Of a stretch of DNA of 16,184 bases, positions 7,333 to 13,116 are shown piece after piece. The notes under the pieces are model-generated. The model searched no databases. It saw only the letters and a list, made by a program, of their open reading frames with translations, and was not told the origin of the DNA. Every line of letters begins with the position of its first letter. Position 1 is the first letter of the stretch. The DNA comes from an uncultured Bacilli bacterium (GTDB lineage Bacteria > Bacillota_I > Bacilli_A > RF39 > UBA660): the NCBI GenBank assembly GCA_934133155.1, contig CAKPAT010000018.1:1-16184 (forward strand), given 5' to 3'. The translations under genes were made by a program, and so were the position numbers.

Positions 7333-7360
7333 AAAAAAAATAACTTTATTTTAGTTATTT
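7333..7360 (-). terminator. Terminator after rsmD
   Basis: The arms AAATAACT (7338-7345) and AGTTATTT (7353-7360) enclose a 7-base loop and are followed on the minus strand by a run of Ts. It overlaps the rsmD stop codon and separates the ylbDE-rsmD group from the exporter operon. Confidence 0.7.
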
Positions 7361-7873
7361 GATTAATATTTTAATATTTTTACTACCATATTTTCTTTCT
7401 TTCCATATGGTTAAATTTGTTTCTAAATACCCTTCTTCATATTCGCATATTATTATGCCACCTTCGTTTAATAAATTTCTTTCATTAATTATTTTTAAGC
7501 TTTTGTTCATTAAATTATCTTTATATGGGGGATCTAGAAAAATTATGTCAAAGGTTTCGTTTGTTTCTTTTAAGTATTTTTTATAATCTACTTTTAGAAT
7601 GTGGACGTTTTCCATATTTTGACTATTATATTTTAAGGCCTTGATAGCTTCTTCGTTTTTATCTATTAGGTATACTTTTTGTGCACCATTACTTAAAGCT
7701 TCTAAGCCTAATGCACCACTTCCAGCAAATAAATCTAATACTTTGGCGTCATTTATTTTTGTTTGTATCATTGCAAATAGAGATTCTTTTACCCTATCCA
7801 TTGTAGGTCTTGTTCCTTCTATATCAAAGCCTTTTAATTTTCTTCCTTTATATTTTCCGCTTATTATACGCAT
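7355..7873 (-). CDS. rsmD: 16S rRNA (guanine(966)-N2)-methyltransferase RsmD
   Basis: The protein has 172 residues. It starts MRIISGKYKGRKL and TRPTMDRVKESLF, typical of RsmD. The SAM-binding motif I is DLFAGSGALGLEAL (47-60) and the catalytic DPPY is at 114-117. The enzyme methylates N2 of G966 in 16S rRNA on the assembling 30S subunit, using S-adenosylmethionine. Length is slightly under the usual 180-190. The ribosome binding site is weak (GGTGAT). In Bacillus the same gene (ylbH) follows ylbD-ylbE-ylbF-ylbG and precedes coaD; here ylbF, ylbG and coaD are missing and a terminator follows directly. Confidence 0.95.
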   Translation of the reverse strand: MRIISGKYKGRKLKGFDIEGTRPTMDRVKESLFAMIQTKINDAKVLDLFAGSGALGLEALSNGAQKVYLIDKNEEAIKALKYNSQNMENVHILKVDYKKYLKETNETFDIIFLDPPYKDNLMNKSLKIINERNLLNEGGIIICEYEEGYLETNLTIWKERKYGSKNIKILIK

Positions 7874-7902
7874 TTAATCACCAGAAGTATAATATCATTT
7901 TT

Positions 7903-8124
7903 TTACTTTAATGTCGATAGTATTTTTGAAAGCATGTCGAAGGTATTTAAAGCTTCTTTTATTTTGTCTGATTTTTTTAGTTTGTAGTAATTTTTAGCCT
8001 CTTCTTCAAATAACTTAAAGTTATTTTTATCCCTATTAAGTAGTTTATACCAGTTTGAATTTTCTCTTAAATATCTTAGGTAGTATGGATTATTTTTTAT
8101 TTTAAATTGGAGCTCTAAGGACAT
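7903..8124 (-). CDS. ylbE: YlbE-like protein
   Basis: The protein has 73 residues, beginning MSLELQFKIKNNPYYLRYLRENSNWYK..., with the tandem YYLRYLRENSNWYKLLNR pattern of the YlbE family, a short conserved protein of Bacilli with unknown function. It was identified by this pattern and by position directly after ylbD and before rsmD. The ATG shares one base with the ylbD stop (TGATG), so it is probably translationally coupled; a TTG one codon upstream is a possible alternative. The C-terminal half is a charged helix (KLKKSDKIKEALNTFDML). No membrane segment or signal. Confidence 0.8.
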   Translation of the reverse strand: MSLELQFKIKNNPYYLRYLRENSNWYKLLNRDKNNFKLFEEEAKNYYKLKKSDKIKEALNTFDMLSKILSTLK

Positions 8125-8465
8125 CAATCGTCAAAATGTTTATATAATGGTCTTGGTTTATAATCTACTTTTTTAGGGGTTTGTTTATTTGTCATGTCTT
8201 GAAATAAGCTGAGCACACGTTGCATACTGCTGACACCATTTTGAATACTATCTAAATCTATACCTTTTATAAAATTTACTAAATCAAAAGATGCAACTGC
8301 TGGAACAACGTCTTTTTTTAAATAATCTTTCCAGGCATTTTCATCTTCACCGTATAGGTCATATATTTCATAAAATTTTTGCCAGGTCATTTTACCTTCT
8401 TTGACATGATTTAATAAAATAGGATTTTTTCTAACAAATTCTTTAAATTTTTCTTTTGTGTTCAT
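8124..8465 (-). CDS. ylbD: YlbD family protein (spore-coat-like in Bacillus)
   Basis: The protein has 113 residues. MNTKEKFKEFVRKNPILLNHVKEGKMTWQ... and FYEIYDLYGEDENAWKDYL match the N-terminal region of the YlbD coat-protein family; the C-terminal part (ISSMQRVLSLFQ-like VSSMQRVLSLFQDM, then KPRPLYKHFDD) is also typical. In Bacillus subtilis YlbD is reported as a spore coat component, but the family is wider and function here is unknown. The start was set at the ATG at 8465, with AGGTGATC just upstream, a near-perfect anti-16S match; a longer frame from 8492 has no ribosome binding site. It lies only 33 bases after the surface gene ending at 8499 with no terminator between, so it may be co-transcribed with that switched gene. 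Confidence 0.82.
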   Translation of the reverse strand: MNTKEKFKEFVRKNPILLNHVKEGKMTWQKFYEIYDLYGEDENAWKDYLKKDVVPAVASFDLVNFIKGIDLDSIQNGVSSMQRVLSLFQDMTNKQTPKKVDYKPRPLYKHFDD

Positions 8466-8498
8466 AGGATCACCTATTTTAATATATGACATTTATTT

Positions 8499-9167
8499 TT
8501 AGTTATTCCCTATCCAGTTTACAGTAGCATTGGTTGCACCCCATGGGGCGCCTTCTATAGCATTTTCTTTTCTTTTTATGTTGATGGTGATGTTTCCGGT
8601 TGTTTGGGAAAAAGCATTACTTTCAATTGACTCGATAGTGCTTGGGATATTTACGGTGGCACGTGTATTCATTAAAGCTTGATTTCTTATTATTTTTAAA
8701 CCCTCCGGAAGGTTTATAGTAGATGCTTTGGCATATCTTAAAGAATAATAAGGTAATATTTTTACTGTATTTGGAATATTTAAAACTTCACGCCATTTTC
8801 CGGCATAAGAATTTAAAATAGTATAATTTATAGTTCCGTCTGCATTTCTTCCGTAAACAAAAGCTTCATCACCTTCAACACTATTACCCCAAAATACACC
8901 AGTATCTAAAAATGTTAAATTATCTAAATTCGGAATATGAACTAAATTGTTAGATTGGAATGCACCTGCCCAAACTCTTTTTAAGCTTTCGGGAAAGTTT
9001 ATGTATGTAAGTTCGTTTGCTCCAAAAGCTTCCCTACCTATTTCATAAACATTTCCTTTCGCAGATAATCTAATATTTGTATTAAAAGCTGAATAGCCAG
9101 TTATCATAATCATTAGTGATAATATAGATAAAATTATTATTTTCTTAGTTTTCTTTCTTTTTCTCAT
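8499..9167 (-). CDS. Surface protein, GYSAFNTNI signal anchor plus BspA-type leucine-rich repeats
   Basis: The protein has 222 residues. A basic start (MRKRKKTKK) and a hydrophobic segment (about 9-23) lead to TGYSAFNTNIRLSAKGNV. The rest consists of BspA-like (LRR_5) repeats of the type IGREAFGANELTYINFPESL, LPEGLKIIRNQALM and IPSTIESIESNAFSQ. Repeats of this family occur in surface proteins that bind host or microbial partners; binding here is inference. The ATG at 9167 was chosen over an in-frame TTG two codons upstream, which lies in the GGAAGTGGTTG leader. The switch at 9187-9314 sits immediately upstream and its promoter points away in this assembly. The protein shares only its first 40 or so residues with the genes at 3097 and 9321. 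Confidence 0.88.
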   Translation of the reverse strand: MRKRKKTKKIIILSILSLMIMITGYSAFNTNIRLSAKGNVYEIGREAFGANELTYINFPESLKRVWAGAFQSNNLVHIPNLDNLTFLDTGVFWGNSVEGDEAFVYGRNADGTINYTILNSYAGKWREVLNIPNTVKILPYYSLRYAKASTINLPEGLKIIRNQALMNTRATVNIPSTIESIESNAFSQTTGNITINIKRKENAIEGAPWGATNATVNWIGNN

Positions 9168-9186
9168 AAGCAACCACTTCCTATAA

Positions 9187-9314
9187 CATATAACTGTGTA
9201 TTATACGAAAGTAATTAGTAAAAAATTAAGAAAAAAAGGCTTAAAAGAGAGAAAAATGCTGGTGAAAATGCTATAATTAGAGGGTAAGATTATCGTATAA
9301 CACACAGTTATACG
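9187..9314. repeat. Invertible-type switch 2 upstream of the BspA-like gene
   Basis: The inner site (9187-9207) is CATATAA, CTGTGTA, TTATACG. The outer site (9294-9314) on the opposite strand is CGTATAA, CTGTGTG, TTATACG; it differs at two of 21 positions. The interior is 86 bp. The inner site ends 19 bases before the ATG at 9167. The interior next to the inner site (GAAAGTAATTAG) is related to the same place in switch 3 (GAAAGAAATTAG), as is the stretch next to the outer site (AGGGTAAGATTA against AGGGTATGGATTA). An extended -10 (9269-9277) faces away from the gene. Interpretation as a phase-variable promoter inversion is inference. Confidence 0.68.
9269..9277 (+). promoter_or_regulatory. 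Extended -10 promoter in switch 2, facing away from the gene
   Basis: TGC-TATAAT, a consensus extended -10, ends 16 bases before the outer site. No good -35 is seen, which extended -10 promoters can tolerate. In this orientation it reads rightward, antisense into the 3' end of the LamG gene. After inversion it would lie about 56 bases upstream of the ATG at 9167 and read into that gene. Confidence 0.6.
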
Positions 9315-9320
9315 ATATTT

Positions 9321-10139
9321 TCAGCTATTTTCATATTTCTTTTTAAAGCCTTCAGTTAAAGTTTTCACTCCGTCTTCAGTGAGTGCTCTATCATAAAGTA
9401 TGGCCTCTTTTAATTTCATTTTGGTAAAATATTGAGCTCCAGTTGTGCTTGGGTTAGCTCCTAATAAAATGTCAAGTGTGGAATTTTTTAAGTTACTCAT
9501 ATTTTCGATATTATCTAAAGTTCCATTAATGTATAATTTTAAACTTTCACCGTCAAAAGTTCCAATATATGTCTGATATTGATTATAATTAACGGACTGT
9601 GTACTGTAATTTAAAATATAGTCTTTTTTATTATTGTCATATAAATTAAAAAACAATTTACCATTTCCTAATGCAATACCGCCACCGGCATATTCCCAGT
9701 TACCAAAAAATTCATGTAAATCAGTACGGTTAGAACTATCTAAATCAACATAAATTACAAGGCTAATACTGTTTTTAAAATCATAACCTGCATAACCAAT
9801 ATTAACAAAATCATTAACTCCATCAAAGACAAGTTCGTCATTATTAAATCCACTTGTTTCTGTGTTATCAAAATTATTTAATATGCCATCACTTCCATTT
9901 GCTTTATTTTTTAATGTGGTTAAGGTGTTTTCTTTATTGTTTGCTTCGCCCCAAAATAATAAATCATTTAATGGGACTTTTTTATCAACCTCTATATTTG
10001 TATCTTTTAATACATTTCCTTTTGCTTTTAAATTTATATTTGTATTAAAGGCTGAATAGCCGACTGTTATAACAAATAATGATACAAATAAAGATATAGT
10101 TATCATTCTTTTTTTGTTTGTTTTTCTTCTTTTTCTCAT
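9321..10139 (-). CDS. Surface protein, GYSAFNTNI signal anchor plus LamG/concanavalin-like domain
   Basis: The protein has 272 residues. A basic start MRKRRKTNKKR and a hydrophobic segment (12-26) lead to VGYSAFNTNINLKAKGNV. Residues about 100-255 form a LamG-like (Laminin_G_3) jelly-roll domain: LVFDGVNDFVNIG (103-115), FKNSISLVIYV, GTFDGESLKLYINGTL (193-208), LLGANP and the closing AILYDRALTEDGV (246-258). Such domains bind sugars or proteins at the cell surface; the ligand is unknown. The ribosome binding site AAGTGGTG precedes the ATG at 10139. The gene lies immediately downstream of switch 3, whose promoter faces away. It ends four bases before the outer arm of switch 2. Confidence 0.9.
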   Translation of the reverse strand: MRKRRKTNKKRMITISLFVSLFVITVGYSAFNTNINLKAKGNVLKDTNIEVDKKVPLNDLLFWGEANNKENTLTTLKNKANGSDGILNNFDNTETSGFNNDELVFDGVNDFVNIGYAGYDFKNSISLVIYVDLDSSNRTDLHEFFGNWEYAGGGIALGNGKLFFNLYDNNKKDYILNYSTQSVNYNQYQTYIGTFDGESLKLYINGTLDNIENMSNLKNSTLDILLGANPSTTGAQYFTKMKLKEAILYDRALTEDGVKTLTEGFKKKYENS

Positions 10140-10158
10140 AAAACACCACTTTCTATAC

Positions 10159-10285
10159 CGTATAATTATGAGTTATACGAAAGAAATTAGCGTAAAATTA
10201 TTAAAAAATATGAGATTTTTGGGAAAAATACGTAGATATTTGGTAAAATAAGGGTATGGATTAACGTATAACTCATAATTATACG
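10159..10285. repeat. Invertible-type switch 3 upstream of the LamG-domain gene
   Basis: The inner site (10159-10179) is CGTATAA, TTATGAG, TTATACG. The outer site (10265-10285) on the opposite strand is identical over all 21 bases. The outer site's arms extend to 12 bp (ATTAACGTATAA at 10260-10271). The interior is 85 bp and the inner site ends 19 bases before the ATG at 10139. This is the cleanest of the three pairs: the palindromic arms are common to all sites, while the 7-base asymmetric centre is private to this pair. The architecture fits tyrosine-recombinase crossover sites. No recombinase gene is in the window. Confidence 0.72.
10241..10249 (+). promoter_or_regulatory. Extended -10 promoter in switch 3, facing away from the gene
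   Basis: TGG-TAAAAT is a TGn extended -10 with one mismatch in the hexamer. It ends 15 bases before the outer site and aligns with the TGC-TATAAT of switch 2 through the shared AGGGTA that follows. A weak -35 (TTGGGA) lies 19 bases upstream. It reads away from the LamG gene, i.e. the OFF state in this assembly. Confidence 0.5.
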
Positions 10286-10310
10286 TTAATTTTGTCTTTA
10301 GGGAATATCT

Positions 10311-10353
10311 AAAGTGCAAAATTTGCACTTTGAAATTTAATTTTTTGCACTTT
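10311..10353. repeat. 21-bp palindrome plus a third half-site (TTTGCACTTT)
   Basis: The arms AAAGTGCAAA (10311-10320) and TTTGCACTTT (10322-10331) flank one base, forming a perfect palindrome. A third TTTGCACTTT lies at 10344-10353, just before the terminator of the gene ending at 10364. It has no T-run, so it is a poor terminator. The three copies suggest an operator for an unidentified regulator, placed outside and upstream of switch 3. Confidence 0.5.
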
Positions 10354-10373
10354 AAAAAGCCGTTTAACGGCTT
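10354..10373 (-). terminator. Terminator of the trmD operon
   Basis: The arms AAGCCGT (10357-10363) and ACGGCTT (10367-10373) with a 3-base loop are followed by Ts on the minus strand. It overlaps the TAA stop of the hypothetical gene ending at 10364. Confidence 0.8.
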
Positions 10374-10801
10374 CTGTGTGATTTTTCTTCATTTTTTATT
10401 AATTCTTGGAGTTTATCTTCAAGGTTTTTTTCTACTAAACTTACTTGTTTTAGTAAGGCGGTGATGTATTTTTTATCTAAAAATTTAGAGTATTTATTAA
10501 TTATTAGGTTTTTATATTTTTGGATATCATCTATTACTAATGATATTCTTCCATCGTCGTCTTCGTCATCGGAGTATGTTAGTAAAAACTGTAAGTAGGC
10601 ATTTAATTTTTTTGTGATTTTTCTTTTTAATACTTTTTTGATTAATTCTGGTTCAACTAATGTTAGTCTACTTACTTCAACTCCGTCATAAGGCACTTTA
10701 TTTTGCGGTTTTACTTTAAAGCCTTTTATTTTATTATAGTCGATGTATCCATAAATAATTTCAGTGTTATCTTTATCGCATATGTAGTATCTTTTATCCA
10801 T
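10364..10801 (-). CDS. Hypothetical charged protein downstream of trmD
   Basis: The protein has 145 residues and is not recognised. It begins [27 protein letters not shown]. It has an acidic patch (SDDEDDDGR, near residue 80) and a predicted helical, highly charged C-terminal part ([24 protein letters not shown]). There is no signal peptide or membrane segment, so it is probably cytoplasmic. The start was set at 10801, nine bases after AGGAG; the ATG at 10810 would leave no space after the ribosome binding site. The first codons overlap the end of trmD by 8 bases, so it is co-translated with that operon. rplS would be the expected gene here in many Bacillota. Confidence 0.7.
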   Translation of the reverse strand: MDKRYYICDKDNTEIIYGYIDYNKIKGFKVKPQNKVPYDGVEVSRLTLVEPELIKKVLKRKITKKLNAYLQFLLTYSDDEDDDGRISLVIDDIQKYKNLIINKYSKFLDKKYITALLKQVSLVEKNLEDKLQELIKNEEKSHRSR

Positions 10802-11474
10802 GGTTTTCATCTCCTTTTAATAAATCTGGGCGTCTTTCTTCGGTTCTTTTAAGGGCCTGCTTTAAGCGGTATTCTTCTATTTTGGCATGGTTTCCGGAAA
10901 GTAATATATCTGGGACTTTCATTCCTTCAAAATCAACTGGTTTGGTGTATACGGGGTAGTCTAAAAGATTTTTACTGAAGGAGTCATTTTCATGAGATTC
11001 TTTTTGGATAACTCCGTCTATTAGACGAATTACGCTATCGGAAATTACCATGCTGGCAAGTTCTCCGCCTGTTAGAACATAATCACCTATGCTTATTTCC
11101 ATGTCGGCTAGGGTTCTTATTCTTTCGTCAAATCCTTCATAATGACCACATATTAGAATTAGGTGTTTTTCTTTTGATAAGTCATGGGCTATTTTTTGTT
11201 TATAAGGCGTGCCTTGAGGGGTCATTAGTATGACTTTACTATCTTCTTTTTTAATATCTCTTACGGCGTCAAATATGGGCTGTGGCATTAGAACCATTCC
11301 TCTTCCTGGGCCAAAACCATAGTCGTCTACTTTTTTATGAGGATCTTTACTATATTTTCTTATATCGTGAATATTTATTTCGACTAATCCTTTTTCTTGG
11401 GCTCTTTTGATTATGGAGCTTGCTTTAAAGCCGGTAAACATTTCAGGAAATATGGTTAGTATATCAATCTTCAT
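10794..11474 (-). CDS. trmD: tRNA (guanine(37)-N1)-methyltransferase TrmD
   Basis: The protein has 226 residues and starts [13 protein letters not shown], the classic TrmD opening. The SPOUT knot motifs [13 protein letters not shown] (108-119) and [12 protein letters not shown] (129-140) are intact, as are [10 protein letters not shown] (170-179) and [13 protein letters not shown]. The glycine-rich loop reads [15 protein letters not shown], with an extra Arg compared with the more usual GGGxGM pattern. It methylates N1 of G37 in tRNAs that read codons starting with C, A or G-rich families and so prevents +1 frameshifting. It overlaps rimM by 11 bases and the unknown gene downstream by 8, so these are one transcription unit. 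Confidence 0.96.
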   Translation of the reverse strand: MKIDILTIFPEMFTGFKASSIIKRAQEKGLVEINIHDIRKYSKDPHKKVDDYGFGPGRGMVLMPQPIFDAVRDIKKEDSKVILMTPQGTPYKQKIAHDLSKEKHLILICGHYEGFDERIRTLADMEISIGDYVLTGGELASMVISDSVIRLIDGVIQKESHENDSFSKNLLDYPVYTKPVDFEGMKVPDILLSGNHAKIEEYRLKQALKRTEERRPDLLKGDENHG

Positions 11475-11940
11475 TTATTAATCCTTTTATTAGATTTAAG
11501 TAAATGCCCTCTTCTGTTATTTTGTTTACAAATTCTTTAACGTATGGTACGAGATATTTTTTATTTTTATTTTTAATGACAAGTAATTCTTCGAAGCCTA
11601 AATCTTCGATATTTTCAAGTATCCCTATTTCTTTGCCATCACCATAAACTTTTAAACCATATAATTTTTCATTTAATGGGCCTTTAAAGGTATATTCTTC
11701 TTCGTTTATATAAATATCTTTTCCTTTAAATTTAAGAACTTCATTTATATCATTATAGTTTTCAAGTGTTATCATATCAAAATTTTTATGTTTTCTATAA
11801 GTGTTTATTTTTAATTTTTCACCTGAAATGTATATGCAGTTATTTTTTTTAAAAACTTCACTTTTATATTTGAAGTTTGATATTATTTTTACTTCCCCTT
11901 TTATGCCATGGGTGTTTACTAATTTACCTAAATAAATCAT
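11464..11940 (-). CDS. rimM: Ribosome maturation factor RimM
   Basis: The protein has 158 residues. The N-terminal barrel begins [19 protein letters not shown], the RimM signature. The C-terminal PRC barrel contains [29 protein letters not shown] and [12 protein letters not shown]. RimM binds uS19 and assists maturation of the 30S head. The ATG at 11940 was chosen, six bases after GAGGTG; a GTG three codons upstream lies within that ribosome binding site. Followed by trmD with an 11-base overlap, the universal rimM-trmD order. rpsP, which often precedes rimM, is absent; a TrmH-type methyltransferase takes its place. Confidence 0.94.
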   Translation of the reverse strand: MIYLGKLVNTHGIKGEVKIISNFKYKSEVFKKNNCIYISGEKLKINTYRKHKNFDMITLENYNDINEVLKFKGKDIYINEEEYTFKGPLNEKLYGLKVYGDGKEIGILENIEDLGFEELLVIKNKNKKYLVPYVKEFVNKITEEGIYLNLIKGLINED

Positions 11941-11945
11941 TTTTT

Positions 11946-12662
11946 TCACCTCTTAAATTCATATAAAATGATACTGGTGGCTACTGCGACGTTTAGACTT
12001 TCACAATTTTTATTCATATTTATGTAAATGTATTCATCACATTTATCAAGTATTTTGCTTTCTACGCCATTTCCCTCATTTCCCATTATTATAGCAAATT
12101 TTGGATTTTTTTCAATGGATTTCAGTTCTTTTCCACCATTTACTTTTGTACCATAAATTTTATATTCTGGCTTTAGGTTTTCGATTATTTCTGATATGTC
12201 TTTTTTTACAATATTTTGATAAAATATCATACCTTGGGTTGATCTGACAACTTTTGAAGAATATGGATCGGTGCATTTATCGTTTACTATGATTGTATCA
12301 ATATCAAAGGCGGCACTAGTTCTAATTATTGTGCCCATGTTCCCAGGATCTTGAATACCGTCTAATATTAAGATGTGGTCACCTTTTATTTCGTTTTCTT
12401 TTATTTGGCATATTCCAAATATACCTTGAGGGCTTTCCACTTCGGTTAGATAGTTTGTGATTTGCCTATTTATGATGTGATTTTCTACTTTTGATGTATA
12501 AGGCATTTCGGATAAAACTTCTTTTAGGTAACCTGATTTTTCAGCTTCTTTCACTAGATGAAAGCCTTCTACTATAAAGGTTTTTGTTTTTTCGCGGTAT
12601 TTTTTTTGAGATAGTTTTTTTAAGTCTTTGATTTTTTCGTTTTTTACTGAATTATACTGCAT
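11946..12662 (-). CDS. TrmH/SpoU-family RNA 2'-O-methyltransferase
   Basis: The protein has 238 residues. An N-terminal substrate-binding region (KYREKTKTFIVEGFHLVKEA) precedes a SPOUT domain with all three motifs: DPGNMGTIIRTSAAF (105-119), IIMGNEGNGV (191-200) and SLNVAVATSIILYE (222-235). The invariant Asn, Arg, Glu and Ser/Asn are present. It transfers a methyl group from S-adenosylmethionine to a ribose 2'-OH of rRNA or tRNA; the target cannot be told from sequence (RlmB- and YsgA/TsnR-like proteins share this layout). The ATG at 12662 was chosen after AGGAAGTGAT; a GTG upstream is part of that site. Five bases separate it from rimM. Confidence 0.93.
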   Translation of the reverse strand: MQYNSVKNEKIKDLKKLSQKKYREKTKTFIVEGFHLVKEAEKSGYLKEVLSEMPYTSKVENHIINRQITNYLTEVESPQGIFGICQIKENEIKGDHILILDGIQDPGNMGTIIRTSAAFDIDTIIVNDKCTDPYSSKVVRSTQGMIFYQNIVKKDISEIIENLKPEYKIYGTKVNGGKELKSIEKNPKFAIIMGNEGNGVESKILDKCDEYIYINMNKNCESLNVAVATSIILYEFKR

Positions 12663-12676
12663 TTTTATCACTTCCT

Positions 12677-12702
12677 AAAAAGGATTAATTTTGATTAATC
12701 CT
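12677..12702 (-). terminator. Terminator of the prepilin gene
   Basis: The arms AGGATTAAT (12681-12689) and ATTAATCCT (12694-12702) with a 4-base loop are followed by Ts on the minus strand. The stem overlaps the prepilin stop codon. The methyltransferase ribosome binding site starts only a few bases later, so the rimM operon probably depends on readthrough or on a promoter within the prepilin gene. Confidence 0.8.
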
Positions 12703-13069
12703 GATTTTTATCGTAGGTATATTTGTATTTTCCATCTACTTTAGTTATTGTTACGTAATTTTGGGTGTTAAATTTTCCGCCTTTGGGGTTACTTATTTCT
12801 CCATCATCAAGAAATCCTTCTTTTTGAAGTTCTTCTATTGTAAGAGTTTTAAGTGGTGGATTTACGCAGGTGTTTTCACATGTTAATTCATATATGTGGT
12901 CATTTGCCCAGTTTTTTGCAGCATCTTCAAATGATTTTATTTGAAGATTATAAGCTTCTTCATTTTTTTCAATGATTGTTCTTTGTATTAAGGGCACGGT
13001 CAGTGTCGCTATTATACCTAAAATTACTATTACTCCGAGTAGTTCGACTAGGGTAAATCCTTTTTTCAT
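12695..13069 (-). CDS. Type IV prepilin-like protein (class III signal, ComGC/pseudopilin type)
   Basis: The protein has 124 residues. MKKGFTLVELLGVIVILGII is a canonical type IV prepilin signal: the prepilin peptidase would cut after Gly4, leaving Phe1 and Glu5 of the mature form, followed by a long hydrophobic helix to about residue 26. The globular part is small and has a CENTC pair (two Cys four residues apart) that may form a disulfide. The start at 13069 follows AGGTGA; a GTG three codons upstream is within that site. It has its own near-consensus promoter and terminator, and no pilus assembly genes are nearby, so it is an orphan in this window. Its role (pilus, competence, secretion) cannot be told. 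Confidence 0.9.
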   Translation of the reverse strand: MKKGFTLVELLGVIVILGIIATLTVPLIQRTIIEKNEEAYNLQIKSFEDAAKNWANDHIYELTCENTCVNPPLKTLTIEELQKEGFLDDGEISNPKGGKFNTQNYVTITKVDGKYKYTYDKNQD

Positions 13070-13087
13070 ATGCTTCACCTACTTTTA

Positions 13088-13116
13088 ATTATAGGTTAGT
13101 ATTTTATTTTAGTCAA
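13088..13116 (-). promoter_or_regulatory. Promoter of the prepilin gene
   Basis: On the minus strand the -35 TTGACT (13111-13116), a 17-base spacer and the -10 TATAAT (13088-13093) are near consensus. The -35 overlaps the last codons and stop of the Sel1-repeat gene. Confidence 0.83.

Noticed and set aside
4063..10285. The repeated CGTATAA sites as a CRISPR array or as MITE ends
   Set aside because: Spacing is irregular over kilobases and there is no repeat-spacer alternation. MITE ends would be the same in every copy, whereas here the 7-base centres match only within a pair. No target-site duplications are visible.
4063..10285. The CGTATAA sites as simple transcription terminators
   Set aside because: Inner copies lie in the 5' leader just before the ribosome binding site and most copies lack a T-run. 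Exact matching of the central bases between paired copies is not needed for a hairpin. One outer site (4159-4179) may serve as a terminator in addition.
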